From assembly GCF_025060895.1 (NCBI RefSeq), contig NZ_JANZKV010000182.1, positions 1 to 64,000 on the forward strand: a stretch of 64,000 bases of DNA, read 5' to 3'. Below, one piece after another: positions 33,982-43,570 of the stretch (the first letter of the stretch is position 1; each line of letters opens with the position of its first letter). Below the pieces are notes generated by a model. That model saw only the letters and a program-made list of their open reading frames with translations, was not told where the DNA came from and did not search any database. The position numbers were made by a program, and so were the translations under genes. Source of the DNA: Stieleria sedimenti (GTDB lineage Bacteria; Planctomycetota; Planctomycetia; Pirellulales; Pirellulaceae).

Positions 33982-34992
33982 TCATGGCATTGGATTCGGA
34001 ACATCGACGAAATCGACAGCCCGCTCGCGTCGAACCGAATCGTCGTCGGATTCCAGCGTCGGGTCAAAACTTTCAGGCAACAAGAAGCCCGCGGTGGCGG
34101 TCGAGGGAACCGTTTCGGAATCCGCGTCGGTCGTATGGCCGACGACCGCGACGGGGGATTCGACTGCCGTCGCGTCGCCGTTGGCATCGGATGACGTGGT
34201 CGTCGTCGCGACCGCCGGAGTAATCTCGCCGGCCGGCGTGGGAACCGCGTCGGGCGACGTCGGGCCTTCGATCGGCAGGCCTTCACCGTCCAGCGATGGC
34301 ACGCCGCCGCAGTCACAGATCACTAGGCGGGCGTTGCGGCGAACCCTTGCCGACGATTCCAAAAAGCACCCCGAATCGTCGCGCTCGTAAGCGATCTCAT
34401 AGAGCTTTTTTAATAATTTCGGCGAACAGCAACTGTTCTCGCGACAGCACTTGCACGCATCACCGCTCACACTTCGCAGACCCCGGACCGCCGCATAACG
34501 GATGTCCTCGCTGCAGTCTTCCAGTGCCGCAAGCATCGCCATTTCAGTATCCGGATAGCATTCCCCGCATCCACGACTTGCCAGATAGTTAATCGCTTTG
34601 GCTTTCTGGGGCGCCTTGTCGTCTTCCATCTTCGCCTCCGCGGCCGCTTTCTCTGCCGGGCTGGCGTCGGGTCCCAAATTGGCCGGATCCGTGATCGACT
34701 TGATCGGCGGTTTCGCCTCCAGACCGGGAAACCGGGTTCCCAATCGATTGCGAACCCGTTGCCCGACGGTGCGGACACCCGCGAACACGACGTCCAACCC
34801 TAAGAACTGTGGCAGCGTCATGCCGGGCGCGGCGGCCGGCGGAGCAACCGCAACGATCGTCGTCGCCCCGGCTTGAGCCGATGTCGGGGGTGCAGGGGCG
34901 GGGGCCGCCGGCGGAACCGACGCACAACCCACGCAGGACACCATTGCGATAAAGCAGATCCCTATCGAAATGCGGTTGCGACTGTAGGTCAT
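33982..34992 (-). CDS. Lipoprotein between the two caspase-like giants
   Basis: This 336-aa protein has a signal peptide ending in a lipobox-like 'VSCVGCAS' (Cys23), then a Pro/Ala-rich tether (about 25-70). A helical region with 'INYLASRGCGECYPDTEMAMLAALEDCSEDIRYAAVRGLRS' reads like HEAT repeats, with a cluster of cysteines 'CKCCRENSCC'. The C-terminal ~100 residues are low-complexity. The helical-repeat domain suggests protein-protein contacts at the envelope. It lies between the two giant membrane caspase homologues on the same strand. In a locus without TssJ it is a candidate outer-membrane lipoprotein for the apparatus, on position alone. Confidence 0.75.
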   Translation of the reverse strand: MTYSRNRISIGICFIAMVSCVGCASVPPAAPAPAPPTSAQAGATTIVAVAPPAAAPGMTLPQFLGLDVVFAGVRTVGQRVRNRLGTRFPGLEAKPPIKSITDPANLGPDASPAEKAAAEAKMEDDKAPQKAKAINYLASRGCGECYPDTEMAMLAALEDCSEDIRYAAVRGLRSVSGDACKCCRENSCCSPKLLKKLYEIAYERDDSGCFLESSARVRRNARLVICDCGGVPSLDGEGLPIEGPTSPDAVPTPAGEITPAVATTTTSSDANGDATAVESPVAVVGHTTDADSETVPSTATAGFLLPESFDPTLESDDDSVRRERAVDFVDVPNPMP

Positions 34993-35319
34993 TTGTCTCT
35001 TTAACGAAAAATGAATCGCGCCTTGCTAACACGTTTGTAGGATTGGACCTCAACGGTCAAGAAGTCCCTGCCGGGCTCCACGGTGTGGCAGCGGCGTTCG
35101 CGTCCGGGGGGCACCGGGGCGCATCGATAGCCACGCACACCCCACTGTATCGGTCATTCCGTTGACGACGTTTAAGCGAACTACAGAAAGTTTGCGGGCG
35201 GGCGTCGAATAAAAAAACGTCGGTGTCCAGAAGTTTGAGCCCGTAGGCTGGCGCCAAACGGCTGATGATCGTTTGGTCTCAGCCGGTTCGCTTCAGCGTC
35301 CGGGCCTGATTCACCCACG
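34993..35319. other. Intergenic region upstream of the lipoprotein gene
   Basis: These 327 bp hold no credible gene. A weak 7-bp hairpin (CCAAACG at 35254, CGTTTGG at 35270) is the only structure seen. The lipoprotein promoter or the end of the 1795-aa transcript should lie here. Confidence 0.45.
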
Positions 35320-38300
35320 CTACGGCAGCGTCACGTCCACTCGCAGCGTCCGCTCCGGCCCGACCGTCACTTCGACGTCTTGCTCAATGCGATGGACGCG
35401 ATTGCGAATCACCGCGCGTGCGGCCAACCGATAACTGCCCGGTGAAACCCCGCCAATCACGTACGCACCATTCTCCGTCGAACGGACGGACACTCCCGAC
35501 GCAGCCGACGCGGCAGCATCCGGGCTGACGGCATCCGGGGCCACGGCCGGATCCTCCGCAGTGGGCGTCAAAACCACTTCCGCGTCCGGCACATTTTTCT
35601 CTCGAAATTGAATCGTTCCCACCAGATTCACGGTCTGCTGTTTGACACGCTTGTTGCTTTCGGTCGGCGAAACGATTTCCATTTCGACCGCCACCGGATC
35701 GCTTTCGTTCCCGACACGATCCACACCCCGCACCAGCAGCGATTTCTTGCCCGCGTCGGCTCCCGAGTCGACGGTCAAGATCCACTGTCGATCGGACGTC
35801 CGCGAGGCCGTGAAAATGTTTCCCGCCACGGGAAACTCGCCGTTTCCATCGACGTCAAAGGCGGCCTCCACCTTCGTCACGTCCGATCCCTCATCCCAGG
35901 CCCAAACCTCCAGATCCACTTGGCTGTTGACCGCTGCAAAACTCAATCCGTCGGTTCGAGTCACCGGACCGACGACCGGCGCCGCGGTGTCAATCAACAA
36001 CTCAATCTTGCGGAACGATTGGATTTTGTCGTTGATCGTCAAACTGGCCGCGACATCGATCAGCAGATTCTCCAGTCGCTCCGCCGGCAGATCGATCAGG
36101 TGGTCCGAAACGACATTGGTCAGTTCGATGGTGCCGTCGGGCGTCGATTGGACAAACCCGATCATCACCCCGCGATCGGTCGTCAATCGAACGCTGTCCT
36201 CGGGGTGCGGCACGCCCGACCCATCCAGATCAATCCCGAGGTTCAAGTGATCTCGCCCGTTCTCGAACGACCCAACCGGTGCATCGATCTGAACCGCTAC
36301 GGGAATCGATTTCGTCGCCCCCAGGATCCCACCCTTCGACGACGTCGTCATCCGCAGATCGATCGAATCGGTGACTTCCGGGACATTCGTCAAGTGCTTG
36401 CCACAAGGGACATCAAAGATGAACGACCGCGGATAACCGTCGACGTCGATGTAGACCCGCGCGACATTCGGCGGCGGTGTCGTCGTCGCGATGAACAGAT
36501 TCGTGGTCGGACTCGCGCGAGTGATCATCCCTTGCAGCTTTCCCCTGGCGCGGCCGCTTCGGTCGTCGGCCAATCGGCACTCGACACGGACCGGAGCCCC
36601 CTCGGGCAACCGACTCGGGTCAACCGCGCTGACTTCCACGGTGATCTGCTGCTTCTTGGTGTCAAAGCCGACACGCGGTGAGACGAACCGACGAGGACGC
36701 TGGATCGCAAAGCGGACGTGACGATAGGTCGATTGCCCGCTGTCGCGATCGCTCAATTCGACCAGCATTCCGTGAGGCAAGTCCGTCGATTCGATCGGTT
36801 CGGCTTCCTCTTCTTTGGCCGCATCGTCCTGCTTCGGTGTGGCGTCTTTCCCATCGGCTTCTTTGTCATCGCCCGGTTCCGCATCCCCGGCGCTGGGGAA
36901 CGCCGGTTGGCCGTCGCCGGGAACCCACACGTCAAAACTGGCTAGCGGCAACGCACCGATCAGCAACTTGCTCGGATCCGCTGGCAGCGGGCCGATCAAG
37001 GCTTGACCCAAGGCATAACAACGCATCGAAATCTGTTTGGTCCGCGAAGCATGATTGACGACACCGAACCGAAACTTCTCCAGCCGATTGGGGTGCGGCA
37101 ACAGTTCCACTCCCTCGACATCCGTCACGAACGACGCCGCGCCGCGCCCGACGTAGACTTCGGCGACCGGCAACATCACGTCAAGCGACCGCCGCGTCAG
37201 CAGAACGGGCGGCTTGGATTCCGCACGCGTCAACTCGGATCGCTCGTACACGTCCACCACCAGCTTTGTCGTTTCCGACGCATGGTCGCGGCGGACGATC
37301 TTGATGGGCAAGGTCACCGAACCCGTCGCCGCGATGGTGATCGGCTTTGACCTCCAGGTTCCGAATTGTGACGGGGTGTCGAAGAACTCGGGTCGAATCG
37401 ATCGGCCGCCAGACGCCGAATCGTTCGATTCGCTTGAGGCAACATTGATCACGTCGACCAACTTCCCTTCGTATTGCAACGAGACCGTGATCGATACCTC
37501 ACGGTCGCTCGGGTTTTCAAGCCCCAGAATCAACTGTTGCCAGTCGCGGTATTGCAGGTCAACCGTCGCGGGGGCCGAGATCTTGATTCGCGTCGGTTCG
37601 GCGGTCGGGGCCGAGACGCGGCAGAGTCGTTCGGATTGGGCTCGGTAATGATCTGCCCAGCCGGCGAACGTCGCCGATTGATGTCCATCGCGGTAGGTCG
37701 ACATCTGTTCGAGACGTTCGGCCTGCCACCGAATGGTCGAGCGAAGTTGTGTCGCCAAGGACAGTGAGTTCACGTCAACATTGTCCAACTGCCACGCATC
37801 ACGCGGATCGAGCATCCGCAACAGTCGGATCGCCATGCGGGATGCCGCCGGTGACACGGCACAGGGTGACAACGCACCATCGAGTTCCGCCGCTGAGCGG
37901 TAAAACGATTGCAGGGCGGTACCGAATTTCAGGTGTCGGTTCCAGAGTTCCGAGATGTCCGCGGCATCGTCCGCGTCCATCGTCCGATAGACGCCTTCTA
38001 ACGATCGAAATGACGCGTCGACTTCGCGCGCCGCGGTGATTGCCGCAAACGCGTCCGCTGACACCCCTTCGACGTGAGACAGTCCAACGTATTGCGATTC
38101 CAATTGAGCCTGTTCGAACAGAAACCGCCAATCTTCTGCCGAAGGCGTTCGACTTGCATCGGCCAGTGACATTGCATCGGCCAGCGGCATTGCATCGGCC
38201 AGCGGCATTGCATCGGCCAGCGGCATTGCGGATACATCGTCAATCGTGACGTTGGCCAGATCGTAATTGGACGCCAGTTGCCGGTCCCGTTGGTCCATCG

Positions 38301-40707
38301 CTGCCAGCAGATCCTTCCGCAGCGACGAGCTCAACAACGGCGTCTTGAGCAACAGATCGGCTTGATAGGAGTCTCCCGGTGTCGTCGTTTGTGCCAGCAG
38401 TCGCTCGGCCGCGACATCGCCACAGGCGGCTTCCATGCGCGACTGAACCGATTCCAATTGCTCCCGGACCTTCGACACCGTTGCCACACTCGGCTGCCCC
38501 GGGTGGTTCAACAATCCAGAAAGCTCGTCGGCGAGATTCAACAGCGTCGAAAGGTCTTTGTAGATCACCGAACGTCGACCGGGCACGAACCGAGACATCA
38601 GATGCCAATGCATCAACGACGGCAGTTTGGCCAGCAGCACGTCCAACGCGCGCTCGGCCCGACGGACCTCCACAAATTCAAGCTCCGCGGTCGCATAGAT
38701 TTTTCCGGCGTCTTCGAACAATGTCCGGCAACGCTGTGGCCATTGCAAACCGACCTGGTCAAATACCAGCTGTTCGGCAAAAAAACGAAACTGGTCAGCC
38801 CGCTCGACGTCCACTCGCATCCAGCCCGGCGACAACAGGTCCAGTGCCGCGACCCGCTCTCCCGCCAAACACGTCAACGCTGCGATTTGAACCAGATCCC
38901 AATCCAGCTCCGGCGAGTCGGCCAGTCGCTTTAAAAATGTCATCTCGACGGTACCGGAAAACTTCGGCCGCCAACGCGTTTTCAGCCACTCGTCAAAGGC
39001 ATCTCGCGTTTCTTGCTCCAATGCCGCCTGCAATCCCTTCACATCGATGTCCAACGATTGGCCGCAAATCACGGCAGCCGATTGGGCCAGGGCCAGGCTA
39101 TGAGCCTGTTCAGGTTCGAGGACGGCCAACAGGGAAGCGGTGTCCTCGGAAGCGTGACCAAACAACGATTCCAGCGGCGGTGTGGCTTTCGATGCCGATG
39201 CCGATACCGGACCGGTCGGTGCTTTGGCGGGAAAGGTGTCTTTGAGTGTGGATTCAATCTTCTCGGGATCGTATCCCTTGCCGCCGTGAAGCTGCTGTTC
39301 AAAGGCCAGCAATTCGGCTTGCAATTCCCGCCACAGGTGTGGTTTGTTTTCGACCGGACTGAAACTCGGATCGGCCGCCGACCACGCCAATGAGGCCGCA
39401 TCACGCAGTCGCCAGGCTTTGGTGAGCAGTTGCTTCGCCTTGGCCGCCTGATCAGCCTCGGACGGTTTCGATTTCGCATCGCCCGCGTCTCCAGACTTGT
39501 CGGTGCTTTCGGTTCCGTCTGCGGAGTCATCGGCTGGACCATCGGCTGGACCATCGGCCGACGAAAGATCGCCTTCGGCCGGCTGTCCGCTACCGCCCGA
39601 TTCCGGGGCAGTTCCACCGTCCGCGTCTGCCACATCGTTCGACCCCTCGCCGCCGCCGATGATCCGATTCGATGTCAACGTGACCTGTTGTCGCCGTAGC
39701 AACCCGCGGACTCTGCCCGAACGCGCGGACGATCCGCCGCCGCCGGCCAGTTCGTCGGGTGGAATGATCAACGCCGCGGCCGTCAATTCCTTGCCAGGAT
39801 CTTGTTCAAACAACGTCAGCAGTTTGGGATCGGAGTGTCCAGTTTGACCACCGCCCCAAATCAGTTGCGGAATCTGCTCCGCGCCTCGGTCGGTGCTTTG
39901 AGCGACCCACTTGGTCACGTTTGCCGACGTGAACGCGACCAGTTCACTCAATTGAATCGTTTGGTCATGATCCAAGTCCGCGGCACCGTTGAGCCCTTCG
40001 CCGACAAACATCCCAAAAACACTTCGCCGGGCGGCGCGTGAAACATGCGAGTACTGCAGAGACGAATGTGAACAATAGACCCACAAGGAAGGGTCCTTGG
40101 ATTGATGCACCGCCTGTTTTAACAGCCGAGGGAAATCGTTGCCGACGACGCCCAATCCGGGGTCATAGTCGATCGTTCCCGCATTGATCAGGATTAACTT
40201 CGTCGTCGCGGGCGATTGCCGAACCTGGTCGATCAGTGTTTCAACCGACACACGTCCCAGATCCGGCTGCCGCAAGTCAAAGTTATCACACAGCAAGTAG
40301 GCGGACGCGTTGTCGGTGACCCCATGCGCATTGATGTACAAGATCAGGTTGTCGCGTGACGAGATCCCCGCTTCCGCCAATCGGTTTGACAGGTTCTTGG
40401 CCGTTTGTGCCGAATGCAACACGTCGCTCTGATCGCGAACCTTCGCTTCTGCGATCGATGCGATCGCCTCCAAGTCCTCGGCCACGAACGCGATCGGCGG
40501 CGTGTTGAACGCCTCGTTGCCGCGTGACCCCAACAGCACCAGATGAGTTTGTGGTGCGAAAAAAGGCGGGAACAACAGAAACACCAGGACAACCGTTAGA
40601 GCGATCAGACCGATTATGATCGCCGCCCGCCGCAGGTCCCGCGCCAATTTCGCGCGACTCCGCTTCTTTGCCGCTGCCTGCCACGACGGTTGCTGATTCG
40701 GTTGCAT
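35320..40707 (-). CDS. Giant membrane-anchored caspase homologue with a lost catalytic Cys
   Basis: In this 1795-aa protein a membrane helix (about 29-50) follows a basic N-terminus. The caspase-like domain aligns with the neighbouring 1664-aa protein: 'LILYINAHGVTDNASAYLLC' has the His (His128), but the strand that should end Asp-Cys reads 'LILINAG' (Asn175-Ala176), so the nucleophile is gone. 'GLNGAADLDHDQTIQLSEL' follows as in C14 proteins. Then come an acidic Gly/Ser region, long helical stretches, Ig/beta-rich segments and a C-terminal carboxypeptidase-regulatory-like domain ('VNLVGTIQFREKNVPDAEVVLTP...GAYVIGGVSPGSYRLAA'). It may be a pseudo-protease scaffold or regulator of its active neighbour (inference). 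Confidence 0.75.
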   Translation of the reverse strand: MQPNQQPSWQAAAKKRSRAKLARDLRRAAIIIGLIALTVVLVFLLFPPFFAPQTHLVLLGSRGNEAFNTPPIAFVAEDLEAIASIAEAKVRDQSDVLHSAQTAKNLSNRLAEAGISSRDNLILYINAHGVTDNASAYLLCDNFDLRQPDLGRVSVETLIDQVRQSPATTKLILINAGTIDYDPGLGVVGNDFPRLLKQAVHQSKDPSLWVYCSHSSLQYSHVSRAARRSVFGMFVGEGLNGAADLDHDQTIQLSELVAFTSANVTKWVAQSTDRGAEQIPQLIWGGGQTGHSDPKLLTLFEQDPGKELTAAALIIPPDELAGGGGSSARSGRVRGLLRRQQVTLTSNRIIGGGEGSNDVADADGGTAPESGGSGQPAEGDLSSADGPADGPADDSADGTESTDKSGDAGDAKSKPSEADQAAKAKQLLTKAWRLRDAASLAWSAADPSFSPVENKPHLWRELQAELLAFEQQLHGGKGYDPEKIESTLKDTFPAKAPTGPVSASASKATPPLESLFGHASEDTASLLAVLEPEQAHSLALAQSAAVICGQSLDIDVKGLQAALEQETRDAFDEWLKTRWRPKFSGTVEMTFLKRLADSPELDWDLVQIAALTCLAGERVAALDLLSPGWMRVDVERADQFRFFAEQLVFDQVGLQWPQRCRTLFEDAGKIYATAELEFVEVRRAERALDVLLAKLPSLMHWHLMSRFVPGRRSVIYKDLSTLLNLADELSGLLNHPGQPSVATVSKVREQLESVQSRMEAACGDVAAERLLAQTTTPGDSYQADLLLKTPLLSSSLRKDLLAAMDQRDRQLASNYDLANVTIDDVSAMPLADAMPLADAMPLADAMSLADASRTPSAEDWRFLFEQAQLESQYVGLSHVEGVSADAFAAITAAREVDASFRSLEGVYRTMDADDAADISELWNRHLKFGTALQSFYRSAAELDGALSPCAVSPAASRMAIRLLRMLDPRDAWQLDNVDVNSLSLATQLRSTIRWQAERLEQMSTYRDGHQSATFAGWADHYRAQSERLCRVSAPTAEPTRIKISAPATVDLQYRDWQQLILGLENPSDREVSITVSLQYEGKLVDVINVASSESNDSASGGRSIRPEFFDTPSQFGTWRSKPITIAATGSVTLPIKIVRRDHASETTKLVVDVYERSELTRAESKPPVLLTRRSLDVMLPVAEVYVGRGAASFVTDVEGVELLPHPNRLEKFRFGVVNHASRTKQISMRCYALGQALIGPLPADPSKLLIGALPLASFDVWVPGDGQPAFPSAGDAEPGDDKEADGKDATPKQDDAAKEEEAEPIESTDLPHGMLVELSDRDSGQSTYRHVRFAIQRPRRFVSPRVGFDTKKQQITVEVSAVDPSRLPEGAPVRVECRLADDRSGRARGKLQGMITRASPTTNLFIATTTPPPNVARVYIDVDGYPRSFIFDVPCGKHLTNVPEVTDSIDLRMTTSSKGGILGATKSIPVAVQIDAPVGSFENGRDHLNLGIDLDGSGVPHPEDSVRLTTDRGVMIGFVQSTPDGTIELTNVVSDHLIDLPAERLENLLIDVAASLTINDKIQSFRKIELLIDTAAPVVGPVTRTDGLSFAAVNSQVDLEVWAWDEGSDVTKVEAAFDVDGNGEFPVAGNIFTASRTSDRQWILTVDSGADAGKKSLLVRGVDRVGNESDPVAVEMEIVSPTESNKRVKQQTVNLVGTIQFREKNVPDAEVVLTPTAEDPAVAPDAVSPDAAASAASGVSVRSTENGAYVIGGVSPGSYRLAARAVIRNRVHRIEQDVEVTVGPERTLRVDVTLP
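38157..38228. repeat. 18-bp in-frame tandem repeat, four copies
   Basis: Four head-to-tail copies of CATCGGCCAGCGGCATTG, the first with one changed pair, lie inside the 1795-aa gene. They encode repeating LADAMP hexapeptides. Recent expansion by replication slippage is likely, and copy number may vary between strains. Confidence 0.9.
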
Positions 40708-40985
40708 GATAATCCGTTCTGCTCAAATCAAGATGGGTGTCCCGTCTGGCATCGTGCCGTGGAACAATGTGGGTAGCGTTTCGGCGTGGTGGCCTGCTGC
40801 GCGCGGTGCCCGTTGCGACACGCACGCACAGCGCTATACTCTCTTCGACGATTCCGCACGTCGTCCGCTCGCAAGCATCAAGCAGAGATGCTTTTACGGA
40901 ATGAACGGTTTGCGCCGTGCCATTGACTGTGAAAGGTTGCCGAACGTAACGATTGCACCGTGCTCCTGCGAACTCAAGTAAACCA
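40708..40985. other. Intergenic region upstream of the 1795-aa gene
   Basis: No gene is supported here. The leftward promoter of the caspase-homologue block should be in this stretch, which borders the 34-bp repeat array. Confidence 0.4.
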
Positions 40986-41212
40986 GTCACCCGCCCTCGC
41001 AGGGAGGCAAGTAATGTAAGTCACCCTCCCTCGCAGGGAGGCAAGTAATGAAAGTCACCCTCCCTCGCAGGGAGGCCAGGAATGAAAGTCACCCTCCCTC
41101 GCAGGGAGGCCAGGAATGAAAGTCACCCTCCCTCGCAGGGAGGCCAGGAATGAAAGTCACCCTCCCTCGCAGGGAGGCCAGGAATGAAAGTCACCCTCCC
41201 TCGCAGGGAGGG
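40986..41212. repeat. 34-bp tandem repeat array, seven copies
   Basis: The segment CTCGCAGGGAGG recurs at exact 34-bp spacing (40996, 41030, 41064, 41098, 41132, 41166, 41200) within a unit reading GTCACCCTCCCTCGCAGGGA and continuing GGCCAGGAATGAAA. The first copies differ slightly; the middle ones are near-identical. Each unit contains the palindrome CCTCCCTCGCAGGGAGG, so each can form a hairpin. Copies are contiguous, without unique spacers, so this is not CRISPR. A reading frame passes through it, but the true gene start lies at 41441. Confidence 0.92.
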
Positions 41213-41283
41213 TCGAGCGAAGCGAGGGGAGGGTCCCACGAAGCGATCACCGATCGCGCGTCACCAAGCACCAGCCAACCAGT

Positions 41284-41307
41284 GGGGAGAGGCTTTCAGC
41301 CTGTCAA
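41284..41307. repeat. Short interspersed repeat, third copy
   Basis: GGGGAGAGGCTTTCAGCCTG matches the repeats at 16525-16547 and 26558-26580 with a few changes. It lies between the 34-bp array and the methyltransferase gene. Confidence 0.55.
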
Positions 41308-41440
41308 TCCCGCATCGACGCCCGGGATCCCCCTCCCCGTTGATTCCCGCCCGCACCAGACACTCGACCGCCTTCAAGACGCCTTTCCGTCGCTCCCATC
41401 CGCCCTCTCGTCCCCGCAAACCCAAACGTTTGTGCACTCC

Positions 41441-43042
41441 ATGTCCTCCGAATCCACGCAACCATTCAGCTACGACGAGTTTCCCTACGCCAGCTATCCG
41501 TACGCCAGCAGTCACCCGCGCAACCTGGCCGCCTTGGCACAGCTCTTCGCGCTACAGCCGGCGGACGTTTCGCGGTGTCGCGTCTTGGAGATCGGATGTG
41601 CCGCCGGAGGCAACTTGATCCCGATGGCCGCCCGTTTCCCCGATTCCGAATTCCTGGGCTTGGACGCGTCGAAGCGTCAGATCGACGAGGGCAAGCCGTT
41701 CGTTGACGCCCTGTCGCTGACCAACATCACGCTCCGTCATCAGGACATCCTCGAATTTGATTCCTCCGAAGGCAAATTCGATTTCATCATCTGCCACGGA
41801 GTCTATTCGTGGGTTCCGCCTGAGGTTCAAGAAAAAATCTTATCCGTCTGTCGCCATCATCTCACCGAAAATGGGGTGGCGTACGTCAGCTACAACACCT
41901 ACCCGGGTTGGTACTTGCGGCGAGGCGTACGGGAAATGATGAGTTATCACGCATCGGGATTCGATGACACGCAGACCAAGATCAATCAGTCACGCGCCCT
42001 CGTCGATTTTCTCGTTTCGGCGGTCCAGCGGAATCAAGACGCTTATGAAAAACTGTTGCATGAAGAATTGAGTATCGTGCGGGCCAGCGAAGACAGCTAC
42101 ATCTATCACGAACATCTCGAAGACTACAACGAACCGCTCTTCTTTCATCAATTCGTTTCCCGCGCCGAAGCGAGTGGTTTACGGTTCATGTGCGAAGCTC
42201 AATTCGCCAGCATGATTCCGAACGAGTATGGTGATGAGACGCGAGGGACGTTGTCGAAGATCGCGCCCGGGTTGGTGCAGATGGAACAGTATCTGGACTT
42301 TCTTCGCAATCGAAAGTTTCGGCAATCACTGCTCTGCCATTGCGACGTCCAGCTCAATCGAGCCATCGGACCGGAGCGGCTCAAGCATTTGTACGTCAAT
42401 TCGCCCTTGGCCGAACAAGAGCCCGAGGGCGAGAACGAATCACCCGACACGCATGTTTTCGAACACGCCTCAGGCCGCACCTTGACCGTCGGCAATCCGA
42501 TCCAAGTCCACGCGTTCCGCCATCTCGCATCGATCTGGCCGTGTGACGTGTCGATCGATGCTCTAGCCGACATCGCTCGCGAGGCCATTCCGGCCGAGCG
42601 ACGCCCTGGTGTCGAGGAATGTCGTCATGAGTTGTACGAGACGTTTTTGGAACTGTATTCGTCCAGTCTCGTTGCGCTCTACGCGACGCCGTCCGGTTGC
42701 ACCGTGGAAATCGGCCCCACGCCGGGGACAACCGAACTGATCCGCCATCAAGCCGAACAGGACAGCCGGGTGACCAATCTGCGGCACGAATCGGTCCAGC
42801 TGGACGACTTCGAGCGCGAGATCATCAAACGCATGGACGGCGTCGCGACGATCGATCAAATCGCCGCCGCGCTGCTCGACTATGGAGTCGCGATGCAGGC
42901 GGAGTCACCGGACACAGAATCGCCGGATCCGAAAACAGAACTCCAGTCGGTCACCCCCACCCAAGAGCAACTCCGCGCCGTCGTCGAGCAGAAGCTGAAG
43001 CGATTCGCCCAAACCGGCCTACTCGCCGCGCCCAATGTATGA
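41441..43042 (+). CDS. Methyltransferase with regulatory domain
   Basis: This is a 533-aa class I methyltransferase: motif I 'CRVLEIGCAAGGNLIPMAARFPDSEFLGLDAS' (about 46-77), then 'FDFIICHGVYSWVPPEVQEKIL' and 'VAYVSYNTYPGWYLRRGVREMM'. The following ~400 residues match the architecture of proteins annotated as methyltransferase with regulatory domain. The substrate is unknown. ATG 41441 gives the family-like start 'MSSESTQPFSYDEFPYASYPYASSHPRNLAALAQLFAL'. The longer frame from 41150 is rejected because its first ~97 codons run through the tandem array and another repeat. It lies just before tRNA-Pro and is not clearly part of the T6SS. Confidence 0.85.
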   Translation: MSSESTQPFSYDEFPYASYPYASSHPRNLAALAQLFALQPADVSRCRVLEIGCAAGGNLIPMAARFPDSEFLGLDASKRQIDEGKPFVDALSLTNITLRHQDILEFDSSEGKFDFIICHGVYSWVPPEVQEKILSVCRHHLTENGVAYVSYNTYPGWYLRRGVREMMSYHASGFDDTQTKINQSRALVDFLVSAVQRNQDAYEKLLHEELSIVRASEDSYIYHEHLEDYNEPLFFHQFVSRAEASGLRFMCEAQFASMIPNEYGDETRGTLSKIAPGLVQMEQYLDFLRNRKFRQSLLCHCDVQLNRAIGPERLKHLYVNSPLAEQEPEGENESPDTHVFEHASGRTLTVGNPIQVHAFRHLASIWPCDVSIDALADIAREAIPAERRPGVEECRHELYETFLELYSSSLVALYATPSGCTVEIGPTPGTTELIRHQAEQDSRVTNLRHESVQLDDFEREIIKRMDGVATIDQIAAALLDYGVAMQAESPDTESPDPKTELQSVTPTQEQLRAVVEQKLKRFAQTGLLAAPNV

Positions 43043-43378
43043 CCGTAGCAGAACAAGCCAAGAGTTTCGCACCCCAAGCTGCATCGTCGATCAGGACCGT
43101 TGGCAGAAAGATCGAGGGCAGAAAAATCAGCCCGCAACCGCGTCCCTTCCCCCCCGAAACCGGAAACCCGTTCACAGCGGCGAAATGCAGACGCGCCGGC
43201 GTTGAGTCGGCAAAAAGCGGTCGGAGGAGTTTTCAGGTGGGTATTTGCAGCTCGGCGGGGCGAGGTTATATTACGCCTTCGCTCGAGTTACGACGGTCCG
43301 TTAATCCAGACGCAGACCGAGCGAAGAGATCCGTGAGGAGTTGATTTTCCGAAGAAACCCGCATCACAATCCCACCAT
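43043..43378. other. Intergenic region upstream of tRNA-Pro
   Basis: No gene is supported. The region contains the predicted tRNA promoter at 43245-43272. Confidence 0.45.
43245..43272 (+). promoter_or_regulatory. Predicted sigma-70-type promoter of tRNA-Pro
   Basis: TTGCAG (43245-43250) and TATATT (43267-43272) are separated by 16 bp, close to the vegetative -35/-10 pattern, about 100 bp before the mature tRNA. Confidence 0.45.
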
Positions 43379-43452
<74 letters not shown>

Positions 43453-43570
43453 CTTTTCTAAACACCGGTCGATACTCGACTTAGAGTAACCGTCATCGCG
43501 ACGTGCGACCCGCTTTCAAACGAATTAATGGTAATCGATACCATTAATGCAAATCGAAAGGGGTCGGCTG

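Noticed and set aside
40986-41212. CRISPR array at the regularly spaced repeats
   Set aside because: The 34-bp units are contiguous, with no unique spacers between them, and no cas genes are present.
41150-41440. N-terminal extension of the methyltransferase from 41150
   Set aside because: The extra ~97 codons pass through the tandem array and another repeat and do not resemble protein; the family-like start is at 41441.
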